The position numbers were made by a program, and so were the translations under genes. Shown here one piece after another: positions 8,606-14,895 of a stretch of DNA of 14,895 nt. This stretch comes from Eimeria necatrix (taxonomy: Eukaryota; Apicomplexa; Conoidasida; Eucoccidiorida; Eimeriidae): positions 10,001 through 24,895 of the forward strand of contig NW_013655360.1 of the NCBI RefSeq assembly GCF_000499385.1, read 5' to 3'. The number at the start of each line of letters is the position of its first letter. Within the stretch, counting starts at the first letter, position 1. The notes under the pieces are model-generated. The model ran no database searches. It saw nothing but the letters and a program-made list of their open reading frames with translations, and had not been told where the DNA came from.

Positions 8606-8742
8606 AAAGCAGCACGCAGACTGGGAAATGAATTAAAAACAAATAAGAGGAGAAATAATTTCATTTAAATATTTAAAGGAAAAGAAAAAGAAAAGATGCA
8701 GCTTTGTTCTCGCTGGATTGAGAAATACTTGGAAATGCATAA

Positions 8743-8814
8743 ATGCTTTATTTCACTTTTGCATTTATTTCAAGTTTTGTGTTTTATTTGCTTCGGCTGG
8801 CCTGCGCAGCTCCC

Positions 8815-8869
<55 letters not shown>

Positions 8870-8980
8870 TTGAGAGCGCCGCCTTCGACGAGACAGAAAG
8901 GGCTTTAAATGAAGCGCTGCTGCTGCTGGCGGTGGCGGAGGTGCTGCTGGACCCCGAAACCACGGAGGCTGCTGCTGCAG

Positions 8981-9016
<36 letters not shown>

Positions 9017-9836
9017 ATGGGCACGGCGCTGCTGCTGCTGCTGCGGAGGCTGCTGCCGGGAGCGCCGCCGCTGCTGCAGACGCTGTGACTGCAGCAGCAG
9101 CAGCAGCAGCACCAGAAGCAGCAGCAGCAGGAGTTTCGGAAGAATCAGCAGCGGGAGAGGCGCCAGCAGCAGATGCAGCAGCAGCAGCTGCTGCTGCTGC
9201 TGCTGCTGCAGTGCCGGACTTGCCGTTGGTGCGGCTGCTGGTTTCAGGTGTACATACACTTGTGCAAACCTTCGATTATCTCCACCCGCGTTTCGCAAAT
9301 TTAAAAAAACCCCAAAAGGCCCCAGCAGCAGCAGGGGGGCCCCCGGGGGCCCCCCTGGGGGCCCCCCAGGGGCCCCCCCAGGGGGCCCCCCAGGGGCCCC
9401 CGGGGCCCCCCGAAGAGACCAGTGGACCTGCGGGCTTCCGCCCCACAGCCTTCTTCTTGGGGACCATTGGTCTAATGGCAGTGCTGCAGGGGGCCCTGGA
9501 AGTGCAGGGAGTGGAGCTGCTGCGGTGGCGGTTTGCTGCAAACTTTGCTGCTGCAGCAGCACCAGCAAAGGCTGGGGCTTTTGCTGCTGCAGCACGAGGG
9601 CTGCTGGGCCAGTACCAGCAGGTGCAGCAAAGCCCCGAAGTTGCATGCGTTTGCTGCCACTTGGCTTTGTTCAAAGTTTGCTTTTTGTCTTTTTAAAAGA
9701 TCTGCAAAAGTCTTTTAAATATCTTTTTTTAATTTTCCAAAATGCAGTTTTTTATCAAACGAAGTTTTCCTCTGCATGCAAACCCTCAGTGTTCCCCCCA
9801 AGTGCGCCACTTGGTCTAATTCTCACTATTTATTCT

Positions 9837-9891
<55 letters not shown>

Positions 9892-10049
9892 TTTGTTTGC
9901 TTATTTGTTTGTTTATTTGTTTGCAGATGCAGGAAGAGCGCTGCCAAATAATAAAGAAGCTGGCGAACTTGGCAATAATGAGGTCTGAGCAGGCGGCGGC
10001 GGTGATGGTGCGAAAGGGGGATCAACTGGAGAACAAAAGGAGAAATTGA
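8743..10049 (+). CDS. Ala-rich two-exon protein, unrecognised
   Basis: The main exon runs to 9621 and a last exon covers 9927-10049. The intron 9622-9926 has donor CAG|GTGCAG and acceptor TTTGTTTGCAG, both phase 0, giving ...GLLGQYQQ then MQEERCQIIKKLANLAIMRS and a Lys/Arg-rich end closing in TGA. If it starts at the ATG at 8743, the product is about 333 aa with a signal-peptide-like N-terminus (LYFTFAFISSFVFYLLRLACAA). However, the same T-rich DNA could be the 3' end of an intron with acceptor CCTGCGCAG at 8809, in which case the exon continues the 7868-8309 exon. The body holds several poly-Ala runs separated by unique segments (AFDETERALNEALLLLAVAE; VRLLVSGVHTLVQTFDYLHP), a collagen-like Gly/Pro/Ala/Gln stretch at 9335-9412, and a hydrophobic helix (AFFLGTIGLMAVLQGALEV). 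A palindrome copy (9247-9260) is read in frame as GVHTL. No family recognised; intracellular helical scaffold or secreted protein are both open. Confidence 0.6.
9338..9412 (+). repeat. GGGGGCCCCC palindromic tract inside CDS
   Basis: Alternating runs of G and C with CAG spacers, self-complementary at many registers. Read in frame as Gly-Pro-Pro/Gly-Ala-Pro/Gln repeats. Confidence 0.9.
9622..9926 (+). other. Intron with TTTA microsatellite
   Basis: Phase-0 intron of the preceding gene. Its 3' half is a (TTTA)n tract (9834-9893) running into TTTGTTTGC...TTGCAG, which doubles as the polypyrimidine-like tract. It also contains a TGCATGCA copy (9774-9781). Confidence 0.5.
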
Positions 10050-10353
10050 ATTAATTAATTTAAATTTATTGAATTAAAAACAATTAAAACTCTCGGGATT
10101 ATTTAAAATGATAAACAAAAGAGTTCCGAAAGAGCGGCTTCGCTTCGAAGCGGCGGGCCGGGCCCTGGGGTGTATAGGCAGCTTGGGGTGTATGCGCAGC
10201 TCGGGGTGTATGCGCAGCTCCTGGCCGCGCCTTTTTGGCCGGATGGGATTAAAACGGTCATTTAAATAAAAATAAAAGAATTAAAATGGTATAATTTAGA
10301 AATTAAAAAGCAAATGAGTTGAAATGGATTAGTTGCTGCAAAGATTAAAAGGC
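10050..10353. other. Convergent intergenic region
   Basis: The plus-strand gene ends at 10049 and the minus-strand gene at 10354. The AT-rich gap contains a GC-rich insert (10128-10232) with the palindrome CGCTTCGAAGCG (10141-10152) and three 18-bp units, each holding GGTGTATGCGCAGC or the variant GGTGTATAGGCAGC (10169, 10187, 10205). Confidence 0.6.
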
Positions 10354-11271
10354 TCATTGCAGCTTTCCGGCGAAGTTGAAGGCCAGGGGGGGGTCCGTGT
10401 CGAAGGCTCTGTCGAAGAGAGCCTCGTTTTGAATGAGCGAAAGTCTTTCTCTTTGATCAAAAGCATTTTGTTTTATTTTTTGAATTAAAATAAACAATTC
10501 GTTTTGTTTGCTGCTGAACTGCTGCAGCAGCGCCACGTACTGCTGCAGCGCGCGGTGAAACAGCGCAGCAGCAGAACTGTGCAGCGCCTGCGCCACGTTG
10601 ACTGCAGCAGCAGCACCCGAGCGAATCAAAGCAATGTTAGCAGCAGCAGCACTGTAGGGGGGGAGTTTTCCAACTCTTTCGTCTATTTTTTTGATTTGCT
10701 GCTGCAGTTCTTTCAGCTGCATGGCCTCTGCATGCAGCAGCAGCAGCAGCGCGCGTTTGCGCCGCTGCTCCTTTTGAAGTGCTGCGCGCCGCCGGAGCGG
10801 CCCGGAAGCAGCAGCAGCAGCAGCAGGCGCAGCAGCAGCAGCAGCAGCAGCCTTCGCTGCTGCTGCTGCTGCTGCCTTGTGCTTTGCTGCCAACACTGCA
10901 GCAACCTCCACCTTTTGCTGCTGCAGCAAAGCCACGTTGTAGTCCCGCAGCAAGTGGTTCAGGGCCTCGCCCATTGAGGTGTACGTACGCCACAAGTCCA
11001 CCAACTCCGTCCCAACTTTCCGGTATTCAAAAAGGCCTTCCCCGGCCTCTGCATGCTCCTCTTCCGCCCCTTCCTCTGCTGCTGCTGCTGCTGGTGCTGC
11101 TGCTGCTGCTGGTGCTGCTGCTGCTGCTGCATCTGCAGCAAACGCGGCCAAAAGAGAGGCGAAAAACAGCAAGCTGAAGGCCAGGGGGGCTGCAGCGGGA
11201 AGCGGGAGGCGCGGACGGCCCCCGCGACCCCCGAAAGAAGCAAATATGAAATAAAAATAAAATAAATTCAT
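10354..11271 (-). CDS. Predicted secreted Ala-rich helical protein
   Basis: A single open frame of 305 aa on the minus strand with no need for introns. N-terminus: a short Phe/Tyr-rich start, a basic GGRGGRPRLP stretch, then a hydrophobic core LAFSLLFFASLLAAFA (about 30-45) followed by Ala-Asp, which looks like a signal peptide with cleavage near AFA|AD; the effective start may be internal. Next come Ala/Pro repeats, an acidic EEGAEEEHAEAGEG patch, a unique helical segment (LFEYRKVGTELVDLW to LLRDYNVALLQQQK), poly-Ala runs, a basic RRRAALQKEQRRKRALLLLL block, a coiled-coil-like MQLKELQQQIKKIDERVGKL, and a helical C-terminus ending NFAGKLQ. A palindrome copy is read as WRTYTS (10979-10992). 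It converges with the gene ending at 10049. Not recognised; secretion to a parasite organelle or vacuole is inferred from the leader only. Since 11100-11271 is GC-rich and continuous, an upstream exon is possible but not required. Confidence 0.65.
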   Translation of the reverse strand: MNLFYFYFIFASFGGRGGRPRLPLPAAAPLAFSLLFFASLLAAFAADAAAAAAPAAAAAPAAAAAEEGAEEEHAEAGEGLFEYRKVGTELVDLWRTYTSMGEALNHLLRDYNVALLQQQKVEVAAVLAAKHKAAAAAAAKAAAAAAAAPAAAAAASGPLRRRAALQKEQRRKRALLLLLHAEAMQLKELQQQIKKIDERVGKLPPYSAAAANIALIRSGAAAAVNVAQALHSSAAALFHRALQQYVALLQQFSSKQNELFILIQKIKQNAFDQRERLSLIQNEALFDRAFDTDPPLAFNFAGKLQ

Positions 11272-11294
11272 TTTAATTAAAATTAATTTAAATT

Positions 11295-11785
11295 AAACTG
11301 ATGGAAAGGTCCCTTCGTGCGCAGATCGGGCGCGGAGGCGGCGGCGGTGCTCCCGCGCGGCGCGCTGGGGTGTACAGACACCTCGATGTTCGCCGGGAAC
11401 TTCTCGCGCTTCGAAAGAAGAAAACTCGAAAATTAATTTAATTTTAATTTTAAAAAATGATTTAAATTCAATTTAAAGAATTTAAATCGTTTTCGAGGGC
11501 GAGGCGGGGCAGACACTGCGGACACAGGGCTTCTCGCGTGTCCACTGCCGACTGGGAGGCCCCGAACTGGAAAAGCGGGAAATGAGCGAAAAGGAGCTTT
11601 TTTTGGAGTTAATTTCTTCAAAATATTCAAAATTTATCTTTTTTTGAATAAATAAAACTTTTATTTGTTTTATTTCCGCGAAAAAAGACGAAAATTGAGG
11701 CGGCGCCGACCGCGCACGGCCTCTCTGGGCGGAGGTCCATTGGTGACGAGGGGGCCACTGGGCCCATTTGCGCGGTTTATTTTGC
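11295..11785. other. Three GC-rich islands, possible exons
   Basis: Blocks at about 11300-11425, 11488-11590 and 11690-11775 are GC-rich between AT-rich runs. On the minus strand, the middle block follows an acceptor-like CCGCTTTTCCAG and reads FGASQSAVDTREALCPQCLP; the first reads EKFPANIEVSVHPSAPRG. On the plus strand, ATG at 11301 opens MERSLRAQIG and the middle block reads GQTLRTQGFSRVHCRLGGPE. Neither strand is clearly better, so no CDS is called. The first block holds a GGTGTACAGACACC element at 11369-11382. Confidence 0.35.
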
Positions 11786-11839
11786 AAATTAAATATATTT
11801 ATTGAAATAAAATGATTTTATTTTACTTTGCAATTCATA

Positions 11840-12410
11840 AAATGCATAATATTCGCCTTCTGCTGTCGAGACACTCGAACCCGCAAGACCTTTGCGGAAA
11901 GCCGAACGAATGGGGTGTATGTACACTGCACACTGTACACCTCAAACTCCACTTCAGAGCTTTTTGGGCCATTTTAAACTCCACATAAAATTAAAATAAA
12001 TTCAAATAAAGAATAATTTAAGAAGTTAGAGTCAGGAAACAATATGCATGCGGGGACTGGAATAATTGATTTTTATGAAAAATATATTTCCGTAAATGAA
12101 AATATATTATCAATTTAGTTTTTGACTTTTGGAATTCGAAAAGGCGAAAATTCTTTTAAAATGTTTTTTCTTTTGCTGCTGCTGCAGCTCTTGAACAGCA
12201 AAGTTTTTAGAAGCAAATTGCTGCTGGCAGCAGCAGATCAGTTTAAATAAAAAACATTTTTTTAATTTTTAATTTTTTGATTTAAAAACAAAAAACAACT
12301 GCAGCAACACTGCGGGAAAAGGGCTGTCTGTGCAGCTGCTGCTGCACCGCCAAGGGGGTTTTGCTTTTTCAAAAATAAAAAAATAAAATAAAAAAGATGC
12401 AAAGATTTCA
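11840..12410. other. Spacer, no gene seen
   Basis: A GC island at 11850-11950 includes GGTGTATGTACACT (11914-11927) and a nearby CTGTACACC. The rest is AT-rich with small CTG/CAG islands (12172-12232 and 12298-12350). No open frame with unique sequence. Confidence 0.5.
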
Positions 12411-12435
12411 AGTTGCATGCATCTCAAACAGCAGC

Positions 12436-12690
12436 CAGTCTCCGCAGCAGCAGCTCTGAAAGCAGCAGCAGCAGCAGCTCTGCGAGCAGCAGCAGCAGCA
12501 GCTCTGAGAGCAGCAGCAGCAGCAGCTCGAGATGCAGCAGCAGCAGCAGCTCGAGCTGCAGCAGAAGCAGCTCTGGGAGCAGCAGCAGCAGCAGCTCCGC
12601 GAGCAGCAGCAGCAGCAGCTCGAGCTGCAGCAGCAGCAGCTCTGGGAGCAGCAGCAGCATCAGCTCGAGCTGCAGCAGCAGCACTTGGGT
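12436..12690 (+). repeat. 24-bp CAG-based minisatellite
   Basis: About ten units of 21-24 bp: CTCTGAGAGCAGCAGCAGCAG with variants (CTCGAGCTGCAG, CTCCGCGAGCAG). All three plus frames and one minus frame stay open (Ser-, Ala-, Gln- or Leu-rich) because the unit is stop-free and its length is a multiple of three. No unique coding sequence flanks it, so no CDS is called. Confidence 0.85.
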
Positions 12691-12866
12691 TTCAGTAAAC
12701 TTTGTTTCTTTCTTTGTAAACTGCTGGCAGCAAAAGTGCAGCAGCAAAAAATGATAAAAGTGAAAGCAGCAAAAATAAAACTGGCCAGCCGAATGCGTCG
12801 CTCACTGCAGCTGTACATACACCCTAAGTGCATGCAAAGCAAAGCACACAGGAAAGCAGAAATTCA

Positions 12867-12950
12867 AAATTAAATTAAATTAAATTAAATTAAATTAAAT
12901 TAAATTAAAATTAAATTAAATTTAATTAAATTTAATTTAATTCAATTTAA
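12867..12950. repeat. TTAAA pentanucleotide tract
   Basis: About ten perfect ATTAA/TTAAA 5-bp units, then degenerate TTAAATTTAATT. It follows a GCTGTACATACACC element at 12810-12823. Confidence 0.85.
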
Positions 12951-13030
12951 TTTTAAAAGAAAACTGGAAAGGGAATTGAGGAAAGAGTTAAAACAGAAAT
13001 GCAGGTTAAAGACACACGGCACTCCAGTTC

Positions 13031-13100
13031 AGCAAGCAGCAGCAAGCAGCAGCAAGCAGCAGCAAGCAGCAGCAAGCAGCAGCAAGCAGCAGCAAGCAGC
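13031..13100 (+). repeat. Seven exact 10-bp units AGCAAGCAGC
   Basis: Seven perfect decamer copies, then CAG and AACAAC repeats to about 13160. A unit of 10 bp makes any frame cycle every 30 bp (Leu4-Ala3-Cys3 on the minus strand). No gene called. Confidence 0.9.
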
Positions 13101-13220
13101 AGCAGCTGGCAGACGACAGCAACAACAATAACAACAACAACAGCAGCAGCAGCCGCAGCAGCAGCAAAAGAGGAAATAAACGACTGAAAAGTATTAAAAT
13201 AGTTTGAAATATTATTTAAA

Positions 13221-13229
13221 TTAAATTCC

Positions 13230-13270
<41 letters not shown>

Positions 13271-13360
13271 TTTGCTGCTGCCCGCCCACCTGGCAAAGAG
13301 CCCCCAGCGCTCCCACGCCGTTGATGAAAGCAGCAACAGCAGCAGTTTTATTATTATCAC

Positions 13361-13433
<73 letters not shown>

Positions 13434-14249
13434 TGCTGCCATTTCCAGTTCTTGGATGTCTGCTGCTGCTGCTGCTCCCAGCACTGCGTCTGGCCCTGCG
13501 TTCAGGAAGCCCACGAGCAGCACGCAGAACAGCAGCAGCAGCAGCTGCTGCAGCTGCTGCTGCTGCAGCTGCTGCTGCTTGTCTTCTATTTGCTGCAGCA
13601 GCAGCAGCTGCGAGTTCGAGTGCCGCAGCAGCAAAGCTGCTATTTGCTGCTCCTCTTCCTCGCTAAAGCGCACAATGCTGGGAATTGCTGCCACTGGCGC
13701 TGCTGCTGCTGCTGAATTTGCTGCAGCATCTGCAGCTGCTTCTGTCGCTGCTGCTGCTTTTGCTGCTGCTGCTGCTGCTGCTGCTGTTGCTGCTGCATCT
13801 GTGTCTGCTGCTGCCACCTGCAGATTCCTCTGCATTTCTTCTTTCACTTTGTTGTGGTCTTTGCGTTTAAACGAGAATGAGACGGGGGCGCTTTGAACTG
13901 CTGCTGCTGCTAACTGGCGCTGCTGCTGCTGCTGCTGCTGCTGCTGATGTTGCTGCTGCTGCTGCTGCTGTCGTTGTTGTTGCTGCTGCTGCCCGTTTGC
14001 GAAAATCTCTGAACACATACAACGCGGACAAGCAGATCTGCTGTTGTCTGGGGAGGCAGCAACCATTTGCTGCTGCTGCTCTTGCTGCCCCTGATATCCT
14101 GGCAGGGCCTCCCCTGGCCGCAGCAGTTGCTGCTGCGCCAGTGCGGAGGGAGTCGCTGCTGCGGGTTTCTGCTGCCCCGGCAGCAGCAGCAGCAGGAGCA
14201 GCAGCAGCAGCAGGAGCAGCAGCAGCAGCAGCCGTGTCGGCTCGGTCCT

Positions 14250-14282
<33 letters not shown>

Positions 14283-14539
14283 GACGAGCAGCAGCAGCTT
14301 TGAAGTCTCGGTAGCTGTCGCGCTGCTGCAGCTGCGTCCAGTCGTGCTGCAGCTGGCGCTGCAGCTGCTGCAGCTGGAGCTGTCTGTACAGCTGAAGGCC
14401 CTCTCTGCTGCTGCGGACTTCCGCCATTTCTTTCGAAGAATAAAAAACAAAAAAAAGAAAAACGGAAGTTGAAAGACAAAGAATGGCAGAAAGAGTCAGC
14501 CGCCGGCCTGTGCAAAAAGCAGCAAAGCAAGTCCTTTCC

Positions 14540-14578
<39 letters not shown>

Positions 14579-14652
14579 CGTGCAGCAGCAGCCGACGCAG
14601 CAGCAGCACGCACTGGTGCGTGCAGCAGCAAACAAAGGGCCTTTGCATGCAC
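13221..14652 (-). CDS. Ala/Gln-rich gene in two frames, possible membrane anchors
   Basis: Two overlapping minus-strand frames each look coding over part of the length. The 5' part (14652 to about 14150) reads MHAKALCLLL, a poly-Gln run, a hydrophobic LTLSAILCLSTSVFLFFVFY (about 52-71), MAEVRSSREGLQLYRQLQ, a Gln/Leu heptad-like helix, and poly-Ala. The 3' part (about 14200 to 13221, shifted one frame) reads ALAQQQLLRPGEALPGYQGQ, SACPRCMCSEIFANG, poly-Gln, VSFSFKRKDHNKVKEEMQRN, poly-Ala, IVRFSEEEEQQIAALLL, a coiled-coil-like Gln/Leu region, a hydrophobic LLLLLFCVLLVGFL, about two dozen Asn, and a poly-Ala end. A small intron inside the GCT/GCA repeats, or an indel, must join them; the site cannot be placed. 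The 5' hydrophobic segment is T-rich DNA ending in CGAAAG just before an ATG at 14426, so it could instead be an intron 3' end with the protein starting MAEVRSS. Family not recognised. Confidence 0.5.
13357..13432 (+). repeat. (ATT)n tract read as poly-Asn on minus strand
   Basis: About 24 ATT units. Lies in frame (AAT codons) in the minus-strand gene 13221-14652. Confidence 0.85.
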
Positions 14653-14763
14653 AAAAGATCAAAGACAAATAATGCAACTTGCAGCGCATGCATTCATAAT
14701 TAGATAGAAGTTGACAAATAAGAAATAGATATATATTTATCTGCGCATGCACGCAAACGCCCA

Positions 14764-14764
14764 T

Positions 14765-14797
<33 letters not shown>

Positions 14798-14895
14798 GCA
14801 GCAGCAACAGCAGCAACAGCAGCAGCAGCAACAGCAGCAACAGCAGCAGCAGCTGCAACACCAACAACAAGAGCAGCAGCCACAGCAGCAGCCAC
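14764..14895 (+). repeat. CAG/CAA repeat at window end
   Basis: CAG runs with CAA, CGA and CCA interruptions continue to the last base. They could be a poly-Gln part of a neighbouring exon, but no unique flank is visible in the window. Confidence 0.75.

Noticed and set aside
8765..9646. Minus-strand 293-aa Gln/Pro-rich frame opposite the poly-Ala exon
   Set aside because: Antisense shadow. The plus strand has an in-phase splice to a unique last exon and keeps Ala across repeat flips.
10504..11265. Plus-strand frames opposite the 10354-11271 gene
   Set aside because: Broken into pieces and dominated by Ser/Gln/Cys/Leu runs, whereas the minus frame is continuous with a leader and unique helices.
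11840..11910. tRNA-like B box (GGGTTCGAGTG on the minus strand)
   Set aside because: The conserved C after the loop is missing, the T stem does not pair, and no D arm, anticodon arm or acceptor stem could be drawn.
12417..12698. Poly-Ala, poly-Ser, poly-Gln and poly-Leu frames over the 24-bp array as a gene
   Set aside because: All are by-products of a stop-free 24-bp repeat; there is no unique flanking coding sequence and no splice signals.

Overview
The window looks like a repeat-rich stretch of an apicomplexan (coccidian) nuclear genome, most likely Eimeria; the species cannot be fixed from the sequence. The case rests on four things: pervasive CAG/CTG trinucleotide runs that read as poly-Ala, -Gln, -Ser, -Leu or -Cys depending on frame (Eimeria 'homopolymeric amino acid repeat' style); small GC-richer coding islands set in very AT-rich introns and spacers full of TTAA, TTTA, AAT and longer minisatellites; GT...AG introns; and many TGCATGC elements. 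There are no bacterial operons, no rRNA, no convincing tRNA, no transposase and no CRISPR array.

Layout. 1-2870 is almost purely repetitive (11-bp TTTTGCTGCAG array, TTATAAA-rich DNA, a TTAA palindrome, CAG runs, a degenerate AATTCAAA repeat). 2870-3890 holds small GC-rich islands with good 3' splice-site look-alikes, possibly 5' exons. 3891-5209 is a plus-strand gene with one well-supported phase-0 intron. 5210-7860 is AT-rich repeat DNA interrupted by GC islands (5571-5770, 5925-6245, 6797-7001, 7290-7500) that may be further exons. 7868-10049 holds plus-strand exons: a poly-Ser exon with a GTAAGA donor, a long poly-Ala exon, and a short last exon joined in phase. 10354-11271 is a minus-strand gene for a predicted secreted Ala-rich/helical protein, convergent with the preceding gene. 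11290-12000 has more GC islands. 12000-13200 is repeats (24-bp and 10-bp minisatellites). 13221-14652 is a minus-strand Ala/Gln-rich gene in two reading frames (an unseen intron or a frameshift). The window ends in CAG/CAA repeats.

No protein here could be assigned to a known family, so no pathway is proposed. The plus-strand exons from 3.9 to 10 kb may be one large multi-exon gene or two or three genes; phases allow some joins but do not prove them.

The most interesting signal is a dispersed 14-bp (near-)palindrome, consensus GGTGTACGTACACC. At least 23 exact or variant copies occur, single and in short arrays, in spacers, putative introns and exons. Inside genes it is read in different frames and on both strands, which points to a DNA- or RNA-level element rather than a protein motif.
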